DNA of 64,000 nucleotides, taken from contig CACRXP010000234.1 of NCBI GenBank assembly GCA_902702965.1, positions 133,193 to 197,192 of the forward strand, read 5' to 3'. The DNA is from Spirometra erinaceieuropaei (Eukaryota > Platyhelminthes > Cestoda > Diphyllobothriidea > Diphyllobothriidae). Position 1 is the stretch's first letter. Each line of letters begins with the position of its first letter. Both the position numbers and the translations under genes were made by a program. Shown here in pieces: positions 1 through 13,539 of the stretch. The notes below the pieces were generated by a model. That model saw only the letters and a list, made by a program, of their open reading frames with translations. It did no database searches and was not told the DNA's origin.

Positions 1-3000
1 TAAACTGGAAATGAGGAGAATGAAACTTCTGGCATGTGCATTATTAAACATCATCCTGCATCCTTGAAAGTCATGGTGTGTTCGTATCTTTTGCGCCGGC
101 GGGTCCTATAATGGTCAGTCATGCCGTTGCTGTCATTTTTAAATATGTCTCCTTCGCAAAGTTACTTCCGGCTATCTAGTCAGTTAAATCGTCATTAGTT
201 TCCGTCGTTTCACAATAGTTCTTTACGAAATTTGTATACATATATGTAGCCGCCCTACAACTACAACAGAAGCCATCGAAAATCACGAGGTAATATAGCG
301 ATATTTTCCAAGTATCGCGTGCCCGGTTTCTTAGCCATTCCTGAACGGACACTGTCTGGTCGTCGGACGGAACAATAAGTGCTTTTAAAACATCAATAAT
401 GCAGAAAAGTCTTCTAAGAGCAAAACACAATCTCATTCAAGCGTTTAAATTGTTTTAATTTTATCCAAATTTCTATTTATATACGGAGAGCTTTGTTTTT
501 GTTATTTGATATCTTATTTAAAAGAATGATCCGGTGAAATTTAGTTTTTGCCTATGAAGAAGGCCTGATTATTGATATGGTTCACCAAATCGATTAGACG
601 TTTATTAATAAGTTTGTTGAATGGGAAAATAAGAAACGGCTACATTTTTAACTTCTGTATCATTGTCTGATATCTATGGACCTGTTTGCTGAAGTAAAAT
701 GTCAGCTAGTTTTACTTGTATAACTTCCCAATGGTAACCAAAACTTACATTCTTATGGGCGATTTAGTCGAAATATCTTCGTGGTTTATTTTATAGCAAA
801 TCGTACACTAAGAAGAAAGAGGTCAGGTTGCTAGAGTAAGGATTCTATTCGTGGGACGTTCAGTGTTCATACTCGAACCCGGCACCATAGATAACATCAT
901 ATAATAGTAATGGAAGTAAAACGATTCTGGTTTTTACGTCATCCTCACTAATTAACCACTTAAATTTCGAAAACATCGTTTCCCGTCTCCATCGACAATA
1001 GTGGCCTTTGGTGGAGTAGCTGATGGGCCTTCCGCATTCCAGTCGATAATTACATAAGCTTTGTCACCAGTTTTGTTATTTGGGTTGAAATTTACAGCAT
1101 CCTACAAGTGCTTTAAAGTCGGTACGCCCATGGCCCTTACCCGTCGCATTTCCTGATAAGGCATCCGGGTGTGGATCCAAAAAATCGGACGAGTTGAGTA
1201 TTTTTCTAGTGCTCGCAGACCATATGGCTCTACTGATTCCTGGTGTATACTATTTCGTTTCTGCAGAAAAACCTCCAATTCTTGTCTGGTTGCAGCTTTA
1301 TAAAATAGGACATTCGCATTTCCAAAATGTGAAGAAATATGGCGAATGTTAATTGAATCTCCATCCTTCATTTTTATGATTTATTAAGAAGCACAACACT
1401 GAGTGAAGTAGGGCTTTGTTAAACTTATACATAAAGCCAAGGAGGCTTTTTGGTTTAAATCCGTTGGATTACATCTAGATATTGTGGCATAAGTAGAGAC
1501 TTAGATAGTTATACCCGTATACAAGGTTATTAAAATATGCATCTGACAACAAAGCTTCCTATATGCATATCATAAAGCACGTAGGGCGTCTGTCTTCGTA
1601 CTAGCTATAAGATCCCACACCGGCGGCGTTGCGTCGTTGCACAGGAAAAAAGCTCTAGACGGCTGAGGGCCAAGCAAGTAGTGAGGACTATAAAGATTAC
1701 AACAACCTTTAAAATGACCATAGATTTTGGGTCGCATTTCGTAGCAGCAACTAAAGATTCGCATTTACCCTTCTTAAAATAATATTCAGGTTTTCTTTTT
1801 TATATTTTATGCGTTCGAATTTAGATTCCGGTGGGTAAATTGCTTACTTCTGCCAAGTTTATAATGGGCGCTTCATCTAGAAAACGTACTAAAACGTGAG
1901 AAGGTAAAATTCAGTTTCGAAAGTCTGAAATATAAGTTGTGGTCCAGAACGCGTTTTTGCTTTCTTACAAAGGCAAACGTGCTCCGCCAACGGAAGGGCA
2001 AAAACACCAAATAATCGATTGCTCTTGGGAAGGCGTCAAAAGCAAAAAGGCCTGAATAGCGAGAAATAATTATATGGGTTACCCTTTAAGGGGAGCCTAC
2101 AGTAAAAATTAAGCAAAAATGTGGATAGGTTTGCCAAATTCCAGCGGTCAGCCAAGAATTTTGACATACATTGCAAGCTCTGCTAATAAAATAAATGGAT
2201 GAATTCCGTGTGATAATTTGAAATTCCATGCAAACGTTTAGTGTTTCATGGACCGTATTAAGGCAACAAAAGTGGGTTTTTTATAGTAAGCAAGGGGACA
2301 CTTTTTGATATATAAGGCGCTGGTTAATGTTCGGACTGACCAACAGAGAAGTGCGCAGTTTGCTGTCCCCGTAGTTCTCTCGGTAATTTTGCGTCGTGAA
2401 ACCTTATGTTCCAGGATTCGAAAATAGGTAGAAGCCGAAGCGCAGAAAGCAGGTTTTTGTAAGTATACAACTGCACTGCCAGATGTAGTAAATGACCAGA
2501 AATCACACATTTCTGCGGCAACACAAAATAAATATAACGGTTCGTATTCCGGCATACAACAAGTAAATGATGCTAACGGTTACCCATATATCAATGTTCT
2601 ATAAAATGACCTACTTCGCGCATAGTTAAAAATAAATGAGAAGACCGGAAGCAAATCCCTGGTATTTGATTTTTTATGAGGGGCTCCAAAGTCGAAAGGG
2701 ACACTCGAGCAGTATTTAGACGGCCATAGCGAAAGAAACACGTAATGATCCAACCTACGAAATAATGCACAATATTGTTTTAAAATAGTAAGTGCATAAT
2801 CTCCGGAAGTGGATTGTCTAACTGGCTCCCATTTTTTGTCAAATTAAATTATGATTATGATCAAACTCTCTGGCTATTTTCGAAGTCACACTAAGCACGA
2901 ACATAAACTTGTGCGTTTATGTCGAACTTGTATAAATTTAAGGAATCCCGTATTTATTGCCGGCGCCAGCATATGAGAAATCCTTTAATTTACTAACCCG

Positions 3001-6000
3001 ATCTCACTGAACTTCTGTCTCCAAGAGGATATTTTTTAAGTGTCTGCTAGTAGAAATGTTCAAGAGCCTTTTAAAGCGGAAAAGTGTTGTTCTTCAGGGG
3101 TTGTGTGGATGCAAATGCAAATACTTGTGTATGAGAAACATGAAACATTCCGCAAAATTCGGTCATTTAATGTAAATCGTTTTCCCACAAGACCTTTGCT
3201 CTCATAGCGATTCGTACTTTTCACATTTTATGCGCAGTTTTATGTGTATTTTACCGAATACTTTCAAATGATTTTCTGGTTTTTGATTCATAGAGGCATT
3301 TTGAAATTAGAAGGTATCGCTATACGCGCGACAAAGTGCAGTTAACATTATGGGCTTTATTGAATCCGTATTTTGAAAACTGAAGAAGGCATTAGAAGAC
3401 AGGGCACTTAGCGCCCATATTTGCAGAGGTGGCTGAAATTAGCAATATTTAACGTCACATTGGATTGTTTTTTGTTCATTTTTGTGTGCAGCAGGAAAAT
3501 GCAGGAAAATAAGCTAATGATAAGTCTGGATCATGCACTACTTGAATCACCTTTGTCTGATTCGCAGCACTGAAATGATTGATAACTATTAATTAATTCC
3601 TTTTGAAGTATGGTGGCTAAATAAACTAATAAGGAATCGTCGAAGCCATGAAACTGTCCAAATAATTTAGAAAGAAATAGGTTTTCAATAAAAATCTAAA
3701 GAAATACAGCACCATTGAATAATAAACTTAATCATTGTCCTTTTGACTATTTCTTAAATGTAGACAACATTATAACTATTCTTGGTTTCATTAGGGTTTG
3801 GGAAATTATTGCGCAAAAGTACGGGCTAAACTGCTGTCTTCTGCGAAATGAAAAAAGGATCTTTTAGAGAATTACGGAAAGTAAAGTTGGCATATGGTCA
3901 TGAGTCAGGACGTTGTCCACCGACATAAAAACCGAATAATGATTAAAAAACGTAGCAACAAACTTAAAAGGATCCTTTTCATGTTGTCCGTGGACTTCGT
4001 CAAATTTAAAGTTGTTCTTAAAATAGTTGTGGGTCGTCTTCTGTTTTTAATGGGCCCAGTCAGACGCCGTCGAAGTCCTTTATAATAAATTGGACATTCA
4101 GGCTCCTTTGCTAGTAAAACCACCTTGGCGACAAGGGTTGCAGGAAATAGATTTTTGACGAAAAGAAAAACTTTTACAGTAGGCCGGCTTTTTGCAGTGT
4201 GCCTTACTATGATATTTCGAGGATGAACACTCATGCTTTGAAATTTTTGACAGGGTCAGAGAAAAAATTGTGAACTTGTTTCGCTCATGCTCTTGCCTCA
4301 ATGACAAACGTGCTGTTCAAACATAAGAATAAACGCATTTTGTTCAGTTTTAGACGCTTGTCGAAAAGTATACGTAGTCTTGAAGCGTGCTCTGTAAATT
4401 TAAGGGCTTTATATACCTCATTAGTATATTCTTAAACATATTGCAGAAAATGCACGGATAATCCATGTTCCTTTTAAATTATGCAGTAGCTGAAAATAGT
4501 TGCAAAAAAGCATCTTTCTAAATATGTGAAAGGTAACTCACAATAGGCATCCCGTTTAAGTTAACGGTTACGTTCGCAATATTTTCGTGACCCAGAATTA
4601 GCTGTTTTATTCAGTTCAGTGACTGACGCTTGCGACTACCATCATTTTTTATGACAGAAGTAGCGCAGCTTTGAAATCACACTTTTGCTTGCCCAGAGCG
4701 CATTTACTTTTCTATTTGGGGCGGGCATATTGATATCCTGCCCCAAGAAATATACGCAGAGAAAATTTTTATTTTCAAATACGTGACAACTGCTTTGAAA
4801 AATTTTCTTATCATAATGAAGTCTCCCGAACGCAAAAACAACGGTTTGCTCTATAATGGAAGATAGAAAATGTATAGTTCTTGCAAAGCTTGGGGACCTT
4901 TTTCTCTGGATTTATTGTTTTTCGTTAAAATGCCTTCCTGGAAATATATTCCACACAATAAAAATGAATTTTACACATACACTAGGCTAAAAAGTAGAAT
5001 TCGTGACGTCTGAACCATCCATCCGAACCAGTTAGGTGTACTTAAACTATGAAAACAGTTATTAATTGCGTGTAAATTTTTTTAAAGCATATAGCCGGAT
5101 TGTAATTCATGCCTCCGGCTCCTTACACACTGGACGCCGGTTAAAAGTGGAAGTGCGCGTAATGTCCAACAAAGTTATACGGACCGTTTGCACATGCCCC
5201 ATAGGACCTACTGACACCGAAAAATGGGCCCTCACACGTCGGGTGTAATAGCTCACCATTATGAAGGCACAGAAGCAAGTTATACTGTCAGCTGGTCTGC
5301 CCGATCTTTTTGTCTGAACCTTGGTAAGATCGAGCATCGTACTGTCGAGCCTCCGCCTACTGCATTCCATATACGCACACATACGTACTGACAATAGTTA
5401 TCCCGTAATTACCTGGGTCGACAAATACCACTGAAGATTGATAGAAATAGCGCATGCAGATGCGATTGGAAGGATCCATTTGATGTCGGATTGTATGAAG
5501 ATAATGAGGAGTTAGATAGCGAGTAATGTTGTAGGGATCGTTATCGCGCAGGTGCACGCGAGAGGGTGTGTTTAATAAATATAATGATGGTGTCTTATTA
5601 CTCAGGGACCACGTTCGACATGTAAACATACTGATGCACCTGTTGATGCCTACCGAGGCAAGTCATGGTTTTAGACTGAGGCCGATTTTTAGGGGTTCCA
5701 TTGGCAGGCTTAGGGTGCTGCCGACGTTTATCGGCGACCTCCTTCTATACGCTTGGTTTTGAGAATAAGTCAGTTTTGACGGTCTTTAACTATGTCTTCT
5801 GCTTCTATTTACTGTCTTCCGGTTTTTATTGTCAATTTAAAGGGATTTTGTAGACGCCCTGAAAGTATCCTTGTAGCATTGCTTGCTTTCGCCCTAATTG
5901 CATTCACACTTAGCGACGTCCTAACAGAGGATCCAATTCCGACTTTGTGTATCAGTGGTCTTGAGACTGTAACCATCCCAAAATGCATGGCGCTGTTTTA

Positions 6001-7090
6001 AAATGGCGTAGACGCTAAGTTTTTTTTTCAAGACATATTTCTTTCTCGACATTTCCCCGCGATTATAATTAAGTGCACTACCAGCCCTGACTCACGATAA
6101 ACCGCCTTATAAGCTGAAACTCTATTTTATGGTCATTGAGAACCAACTGGTGGGTATTTAATGTAAACTTAATATGCATGCGCCTTCTTAGAAGCGAATT
6201 CCAACTCTTTTTGAAGCGCGCGAACCCTTGGGGAATGTACAACAAGGACTAGAGGGCTTCGGCTGAGCATGTAAATTAAAAAAATGCCCTGGACTCTTTA
6301 TCTTTTAAGAAACTCTCAGTGCGTTTTAGTTATCCTACTTTTTCAAGAGCCGCCCGTCATCAATTCTACGCCTCTATCCATATACTTGTATCAGCAGTTT
6401 ATTTCTGTGTTTGCCCTCACAACGATATTTTTGAGTTTAGATATAGGTTACGGAAACCGGATCTTATGGTCTTAGGAAGTATCCTGAGATCGAGGACTAA
6501 AACGTAAAAAGGTGTCCGTTTTGCTCTAGGAGGCTTTCGAGAACCATGGGGCGATCAATTTGGAAACAGTTAGACTGAGGAAAACTGAAGTGGCTAACAG
6601 TATTGCTGACAAAACTCTGAAAAGTTAACAGGAAGCTCCACCGCGATCTAAATTGAAGATCTTATCTCGTCATCTCTAAGGCAAACATTAGAATTCAATT
6701 TTTGACATATTAGGGGCATGTGTCGTCCTCAGTGACCTTGAAAATCTTTAGCTGTCCGACGGTCGGTAACGACTTGTGAATAATTATAGCACACAATTGC
6801 ATTTTTAACCTGTGCAGAACGAATCGGTTTAAATTATCTGAATCCAAGTGGCCGAAATAATGCATTGGGTGTGACCTCATGATTAACTGAGCTCAACAAT
6901 TGAAGTTCATTGGGTCTTTTGGCCTAATGTCACCGGAGAGGTGTGTTACTTCGTTCTAGTTGATTAACTTATGACCAATTTGTTAACAATGTTGGGAGAT
7001 GCCCATAAAGTCTTCTTCAGTTGGCTTTTCGCTTAGTTGACTCACCAGTCAATTGAAAAATACTCCTATCATTTAAATTAAGATTGTAGT
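1..7090. other. Gene-free AT-rich stretch, no supported feature
   Basis: I read both strands and found no domain, splice-bounded exon or repeat that I can defend. The open frames here (for example about 1102-1371 on - and 5792-6001 on +) are short and lack family similarity or splice context. Because the channel exon at 8301 starts in mid-codon, at least one upstream K2P exon must exist. It could lie in this stretch, which would then be intron, or before the window. I could not find an exon ending in the T-I-G part of the first pore filter followed by a GT donor. Confidence 0.5.
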
Positions 7091-7104
7091 TTTTACTGCT
7101 CATT

Positions 7105-8052
7105 TGGAGTGAGTGACCGATCTTATGAAATGTTGGCTGAAATTCTGAAATGCATTTTCCGTCAGGAGGATTAACTAAGGGGCGGTTGTAATACAGATTA
7201 TCTTGTGGTTTAATCCTATAATATTTCGGACTTGGCAGTATGTGAGCTTTTGAGTACCCTGCTTTTCAATCTTCTGTGGAAACCGTATTCGGCAAAAATT
7301 GACCGCTTAAGTAGCCGTCATTTTTACCATTGATTTTCGATGGTCTTGCAGATTCAAAATATTTAAGAGGAACCATCTTTACATTTTATTCTCAATGAAG
7401 GAGTATAATTCGGTTTTGAAAAACTTCCTCATTATGAGATTTTTTAATACCGTGCAATGTCTATTCATATAGCATCTAACCTGTAATTTTACCACTCCTC
7501 CGCATGAAATGAACAATATAGTCCGCACCCATTGCAAGATTTTATAAACGCTATATAAAATCGTTTTAAAGACATAGAAGAATATGTGATTTTCTTTACG
7601 AGAAAAAATGCAACTTGTAAAGTGAAATCACTTAGCGCTAGTGCAACGGCTGATCAGCTTCAGAATAATTGGCCTATTAGAAAACTTTTTTAAAAACCAA
7701 ATTATACTCTTTTTTCAGGCATAAAATATAAAAATGACGTAATTCTCCGTCAAATGACTGAGAGAAAGTATATTTACTTTCGTGGTTTCTCTTAAATATC
7801 TTTGAATTGGCAAGGCCATTGAAAATCAATTGTAAAAGTGCCGGCTACTCAAGCGGTCAAGTTTTGTTGAGTTCGGTTTGCACAGAAGATTGAAAAGCAG
7901 TGTATTCAAAAGCTGACCTTCTGCCAAGTCCGAAATATTATAGGATTACACCACGAGATAATTCGTATTACAACCGCCCTATATTTATCCCTCCTGACCG
8001 AAAATGCATTTCAGAATTTCAGCCAACTTTTCATAAGATCGGTCACTCGCTG
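7105..8052. mobile_element. Long-TIR non-autonomous DNA element, copy 1
   Basis: About 0.95 kb whose two ends are inverted copies over roughly 300 bp. The left end reads GTGACCGATCTTATGAAA at 7112, and the reverse complement of the same string ends the element near 8049. Homologous blocks follow in the same order inward on both arms. It contains no ORF. Related copies lie at 28010-29003, 33876-34845 and, as one arm only, 25073-25450. Copy 2 shows TA at both outer edges followed by CAGYG, as in Tc1/mariner-type elements, so this is probably a foldback MITE of that superfamily (inference). It sits just upstream of the K2P exon acceptor at 8300, probably inside the preceding intron. Confidence 0.75.
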
Positions 8053-8300
8053 TAAATGACTTGCATGCATCCACATTAAAGTCATAATCCATAAAAAGGT
8101 GTTTACCTACACAATCAGGAATCCCTAATGACAACCGGTTGTTAAGAGCGGACTGCTGTCAACATAGGCATCGATGCTCCCAATGCAAAATTATTTGATT
8201 AGCACTGCACATAGCTTTGATTGAATTTCTATCAATTCTAATTATATCCTGTGACTACTACTTTTTTCGCGCGGCTGATTCTTCACTTTCTCCCTTTTAG

Positions 8301-9347
8301 GTTACGGCCACGTGACCCCACAGACTCAATATGGAAAACTTCTTACAATGCTCTACGCAGTCATAGGAATTCCTCTATTCTTCAGTTACCTTTCCACAAA
8401 TGGTGATGCTATGGCCTCTGTTTTTCGCTTGGCCTACGCTCGAGGTTGTCGACCATTCTTTCGCATGCTCAAACGTCGTCATCGACGCAAGTCAGAAACG
8501 CAAAAGACTAATTTAGCTCATTCTGTCCAGTCTATTGTCTCCTTAGTCAACTTGGAGGGGAACAAAAACAACGCTCGAACCAAAGTCAGCGTCAATGGCA
8601 CTGGCAGCCCAACAGGCTCCAGACTGCATCGAGTAGTCTCCTTTAATACCCTTGGAGAGTTCTCAGGGAAGCAGCCGATTATACAACTACGTCGAAATCA
8701 GTCAAACCTGTCAGATTGCAAAACAAGGAGAGAGATATCTGCTGGCAGTGAAAATGGCACGCAGACCATGCCCACTGTTTCTTCACTGAATGACATGCGG
8801 GCACAGCAACAACCGACTGGCTCTCTCAGTCGGTCAAGAAGCCAACAAGACTACTCCAGTGTCTCAATCAGCAATCGGAGAAAAAAGAAGAAATTTCGAA
8901 CAGGACTTCTGGAGACACGACCGCCAGGAAACAACCCAAACGGGAGCGGGGAAGTGGGAGAATTACGGCAGCAGCAGTATCCGAGATCAGAGAGAAGTCG
9001 ACTGGCAGTGAATGACTGCATCACTGTGACAGAGGACGCCCTTCTTTCCTGTCCGCCTTCTCGAGGAGATTCCTTACAATCTCGGAAATTTCCCGGCACT
9101 GTCAGCAACGGTAGTCCAGTACGCAAGTTGATTGTGCAACACACGTCCACCACTACAAATTCTGGAGCAGATGTGCAATCCCCCAGCCAGATAAACGTGC
9201 CTATCAGCCTAACCTTATGCATGATGACTATCTACATCCTCATTGGTGCTGTGGTCTTCTGCATTTGGGAATCTCGCGACTACGTCAAGTGGTCCTACTT
9301 CTGCTTTGTCACCCTTTCCACTATTGGATTTGGGGATATAGTGCCAG
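8301..9347 (+). CDS. K2P (TWK-type) potassium channel, internal exon: first pore end to second pore
   Basis: Exon of a two-pore-domain K+ channel, a plasma-membrane leak channel. It opens after a pyrimidine-rich acceptor ending TTTTAG at 8300 and starts with codon positions 2-3 of the first G of the pore-1 filter GYG (8301-8308), so the preceding intron is phase 1. Next come transmembrane segment 2 (about 8333-8395, LLTMLYAVIGIPLFF), a long basic, Ser/Gln/Arg-rich cytoplasmic loop of roughly 250 residues, transmembrane segment 3 (about 9205-9270), and pore 2 with the filter TIGFG at 9320-9334. The exon ends at 9347 before a GTAAGC donor, again phase 1. TM1 and the start of pore 1 are not in this exon. 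The GTG at 8312 is internal and is not a start. The loop is long for the family, which is a point of interest for regulation (inference). Confidence 0.93.
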
Positions 9348-10609
9348 GTAAGCGTAAATTCTCATCCTAACTGAGAGATCATTTGCAAAAATTGCAGTTT
9401 ACCATCCACTCTTTCGTCGTTTGGCTGATTTATTTTACTTTTTTCAAGCAAACTTTAGTCAGTGGAATCTTCCTGTCACATGTCTGCTAGTTTCGTAACA
9501 CAGCATCTTTTAGTTCATAAATTATTTGGTCTGGAAACAGTGACCATTGGATAACCGCGTTGAATGACAGTGGTTCACCCATAAATGTTTAGCCCTCAAA
9601 CCACTCTCGCCGAGATATTTATTTGCACTTTGCACTACCCATTTCACAAGGCAGTTAATGCACCCTTTCGTAGTCTTACCATCGTCCCTTCGCTTTCACG
9701 TCGTAAGAAACCTAGTCAGCCGTAAAGTAAATTCTACCACGCAGTCTTAAGCAGAATAAACTTTTGCCTAATAAAACTTCGGCCTTCTTTTGTTCGGTAC
9801 CTGTCATGAATTTATCTGACAATGTTGGCGGACACCCTTCAGTTGAGATCTATTATCTTTGCCTGGAAAAGAGGAGAAGCCTTATTCTTAGTAGCACCTT
9901 TGGTAACTTGTGTATAACACGACCCGGGTGACGGATTGCAACGCAGAAGGGCAGGTCGAAGTAAAGGCGACCAAATAGAAAAGCCGCCCAATGCAACAAA
10001 TAGGCACGTCGTGCGCATATTTTTTTACAAATTAGTATACATACACGCGGCATACATGAGGAGGATCCCGGCATAAACTTTGACATCAGTTAACTCCGAA
10101 GGACTGCGACCAATGCATAGACACATCATGTTGTAAATTATCTGCGAGGATTTATACGCCGAGTAACCCCCCCCCCCCTAATCAGCAAGTACACATGTTA
10201 TGACTGCAATAAATGCGTGCTTGAGTGAATTCAGCAATCATCGGAGAAAGATGGATTTCTGAATTTTTGATTTCTGGCTGAGAAACTTCTGCATCCTTTT
10301 TTCAGTCTTGGATTGCCTGACACAGTGAGAGGTTCATTGAAAATGTTTTAAAATAGGGTTTTCATACCCATTCTCTTTCACAAATGGAAGCTATTGATCG
10401 AGATTGGGGTTTATATGCGACTGAGGAAGAAGAAGAAGAAGAAGATTGAGTGCTTGAAACAATTGCATCTTTGTCTAAGTTTTTGGACTCGTGCCAGAGT
10501 CTATCGTCAGGGATAAAAGCAGTAACAGAACAGGCGACGGTTATAGATGGTATGTGACAATCAATGATCAGCGACATAGGTTTTGAGGTAATCCTGTAGG
10601 CCTCTGTAT

Positions 10610-11950
10610 AACGGCGCCAGTTCGATACATCGATTTAATGAGTTTTTATCCGAGTTGCAGACTTGGATCACCCCCTGGACCGCTACTACCTGATGTCTTC
10701 ATGAGAAACTAGAAAAACCCCAGCTCTGCCCAATGATCAATAACCTTTATTCCTATGCTTGATATGTTGATGACATTTTAGCAATAGCGGATGAAAAGCC
10801 TGATTTGGACACCCTCTTGCATAAAGTGAGTCAGGCTCAGCCTGCGTTAACCTTCACTTTCGAAAAAAGAGAACGGAGAGCGCCTCTTCTTTCTCGACGT
10901 CCTACGCCATCAAATGCCGGATAAAAGAATTAGTAGAAGTGTGTTTCGCAAAAAACCATGGACAGGGCAATGCACAAATTTCTATAAATTTGTTTCGCTA
11001 AGCCAGAAACAAAGTTTCATCCGCTGCCTCGCCAATCGAGCTAGGAGAAGATGCGCTCCAGATAGACTTGAGAATGAGCTCGCCATTATACGAAACATTC
11101 TGTGGGAAAACGGCTACCCTGAAATTTTTATCAACACATATATGAAAGAACGCCCTCCTAAATCTGATGTGCCGACGGCTGAGAAGAAGGAATTATTCCT
11201 CGCACTGCCACTTGGAGGGGATCCGGGCGGGATAGTGGTTTAAACGCTGCTATCGTACGCACACACCCAGACGCTAAGATAAGACTGATTTTCGCAAGCA
11301 CTTGATTCCTTCGCCTTTAAGGCAAGGATAAACAGCCTTTTCAGACTTCTTCAATTTGCATCTATACCTTCACTTGCTCCTGTGGGACAGGTTATATTGG
11401 TCGAACAACTAGGCGTCCATCTAAGCGGACGCGAGAACACCATCCTGTGTGGCTAAATTACGGTAAGGGAAAGTTATCTCGAGTTGTGGCTCACTTGGTT
11501 GACAGTGGCCACCGGGTAGACGTCGACCAAGCATTCCGAATCATCTATAAAGTATCGGGGAGACGCTCGAAGTTCCTGCGTCAGCGAATACTTGCGACGG
11601 CAGGAGCAGTGGCCATACGGTTAGCCAACCCGGCGGTGTGCTCGCATAAAGCGTTCGTACAGGCGCTACGGCTTCCGTGAGCAAAGACAAACCCAGCGTA
11701 CGTTTTTAAACCCGCGACGTCGTGTTACAGCGATGAAACAAACACATCTAATCGCCAGACACCTTGTCTCTCCCCCTCTCCCTGCCTAAGCTCCAGACAG
11801 AACTAGAATCTGACCACTGACCTCTGAACGCCCCCAATCCTCTCCCTCTTATTGACTTTTATTGGATGTTTAACTTTTGTTATTCTGCCCACCCTTATAT
11901 TACTGAACAGGCCTGATGAGGAATAAGCCCAGGGCTCTTGACCGGCCTTT
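10610..11950 (+). mobile_element. Penelope-like retroelement (PLE-1), decayed, 5'-truncated
   Basis: Reverse-transcriptase and GIY-YIG endonuclease remnants in several frames. Near 10662 the string GSPPGPLLPDVFM is RT motif B, and YVDDILAI at about 10762 is the catalytic motif C. From 11102 a linker of the kind seen between RT and endonuclease in PLEs follows. CTCGTGYIGRTTRRPS (about 11370-11420) is the GIY-YIG core. The C-terminal part ends with ALRLP at 11680. Stops and frameshifts interrupt the frame (for example TGA just before YVDD), so it is inactive. It belongs to the same family as the copies at 46.1-47.2 and 49.7-50.1 kb. The 3' UTR runs to a CTGATGAG motif at 11916. Confidence 0.85.
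11908..11950 (+). ncRNA. Hammerhead-like motif at PLE-1 3' end, decayed
   Basis: GGCCTGATGAGGAATAAG lies at the 3' end of PLE-1, followed after a GCCC/GGGC hairpin by CTCTTGACC, where an intact hammerhead would show GAAA. Minimal hammerhead motifs in the terminal repeats of PLEs are reported in the literature. The CUGAUGAG half is visible here and the GAAA half is not, so this copy is at best a relic. Confidence 0.35.
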
Positions 11951-12015
11951 CGTAACTCAGGTGGTTAGAGCGTTGGCTTATACTCCGATCGCGGGTTCGG
12001 ATCCCATGATGGCCG
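11944..12015 (+). repeat. tRNA-like sequence (SINE head or tRNA pseudogene)
   Basis: An A-box-like segment (AACTCAGGTGGTTAGAGCG, about 11955-11973) and a B-box-like segment (GGGTTCGGATCCC, about 11993-12005) are spaced as in tRNA genes. A TTATACT stretch lies in the anticodon-loop position, and GGCC occurs at both outer ends. The acceptor stem is not a clean 7-bp helix and the element abuts the PLE-1 3' end, so I read it as a tRNA-derived SINE head or pseudogene rather than a functional tRNA. Confidence 0.5.
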
Positions 12016-13539
12016 CTTAGTCTCCTTCACCGAGGTCCTCATTTAAAGGTAGAATTCGTCCAGTAATATAAAAGAAGGAGCAAAAAATAGATAAGGGACT
12101 TGAATACCCATTGCTGTTCAATGTGTGCTCGTCCGTTAATTACGCACTATTTTGATTCAGAGCCGGGCTAAGTGGTTATCACTTAGTTGAGCCAAACTCT
12201 CCAGTACAGTGGGACAGATGAACCACCACTTTCAACAACTATCCTTCGTCTCGGCCTCCCCCAGAAGAGCCGCAGTAGTGAACCACGAATCCTTTTCTGG
12301 GGAAAAAAGATGATTTGTAAACAGGAGGAATCTTCGCTTTCAAAAATCTCCTTTTTGCCGTTTTTGTGCTTATACGCTGTCTAGCTCCTCTGTCTGTTTA
12401 TTTTTCGGCTCTTGATGCTACGATAACATGTGGTATTTGAGTGCAAAGAAAATCATTTCCATTGCTGAGTGACGGCACCTTCAAAGTAACACGGAGCTTT
12501 GACAGTTTGCAGTCTGTATAAAATATTCTCCGTGGAATTTATGATAGAAAGATTAAAAATGAAAATTCTTAACTTTCAGATGCTTAATCATGCAAAATAC
12601 TACGGCAAAGGTCAGCAAACCCTCTTAATTCTCACGCGATAAACTATCTGATATTCGTAAAAGGCTCTACTTAGGAAGGGACTGTGAGCAAGGGGCTGAA
12701 CACAACGGACTTGGCCCTCGCCTTCTGATATCAAAGTAAACTGCCCTAAGTGAAACCCCCAGAAGTCAATGTGCTAAAGCTCCCTCTCTGGCCTCGGTTT
12801 CCTCTGCTGCTTAGAGCCCGTGAACGCACAGTTTTCGACGTGCAATGAAAAACCAACCGGTTTAGTCGTAACACCATTGTAGTGCTTTAGCACAACGCTT
12901 TGGTTCATCACATGTGATAAGCAGAAGCAGAATAATCGTTAGTCTATAGACGAGGCAGTGGTTCTGTGTACGAAACAAAACCCATGCACGGACGGCAATA
13001 CCCTTTCGACTGGGAAGCAGAAAAGGCGTAAAAGTTGGCTCTCGTTAACCAAAGCAAGACAGCTGTCTGTAGAGGTAACGCCAGCATCCCATCACATCTT
13101 CAGCGTCCGGCGCCAGCACTGGACATATAGACCAGCCGAGGGGGGTAAAATTTCGTAGTGGCAACAAAATCTTCCCAAGAGCTCATTTGCAGCACACGTT
13201 TGGTTACGGAAACTCGCGTAAAAAGTGGATAGTAAAGAGTTTTAACGCACTCATTTGATGACAAAATATCCAAACGGCCCGATCTGACTGCAGAAGAAAA
13301 GAAGTTATTTTTAGATTATCTCCGAACGAAGTTCCTAAAGCAAATGCTGCTTAGTTAAAATTCAGCTCTACGATCTGACTTTATGTTTATTGGTATGCAA
13401 ATTTGTTCTTTTTGACTCATGTGTTTTGCAACTTTAGGCTGGCCATAATAAGTCATTTCGGGAGCATTTGCTTTGAAATCCTCCCCCAGTAGGCTAAAAG
13501 TCCCCAATTCAGCAGGAATATGTGCATCTGTGGGTGGAG

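Noticed and set aside
1102..1371. Possible 89-residue gene on the - strand
   Set aside because: No motif, no splice signals, no neighbour support. The composition is not distinct from surrounding noncoding DNA.
8312..8314. GTG as start codon of a 352-residue K2P protein
   Set aside because: It lies inside the exon. The frame continues upstream to a splice acceptor at 8300 and encodes part of the pore-1 filter, so it is not a start.
8851..9222. 123-codon - strand frame opposite the K2P exon
   Set aside because: Shadow of the channel coding sequence, caused by the codon bias of the loop region.
9348..9370. C-terminal continuation of the K2P frame into GKRKFSS
   Set aside because: This is read-through into the intron. 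A GTAAGC donor at 9348 and a phase-matched exon at 17763 explain the sequence better.
10160..10180. Poly-C run as a functional signal
   Set aside because: A homopolymer in intronic DNA with no partner motif. It is most simply slippage.
11944..12015. Functional tRNA gene
   Set aside because: A and B boxes are present but there is no clean 7-bp acceptor stem, and it directly abuts a retroelement, so a SINE or pseudogene is more likely.
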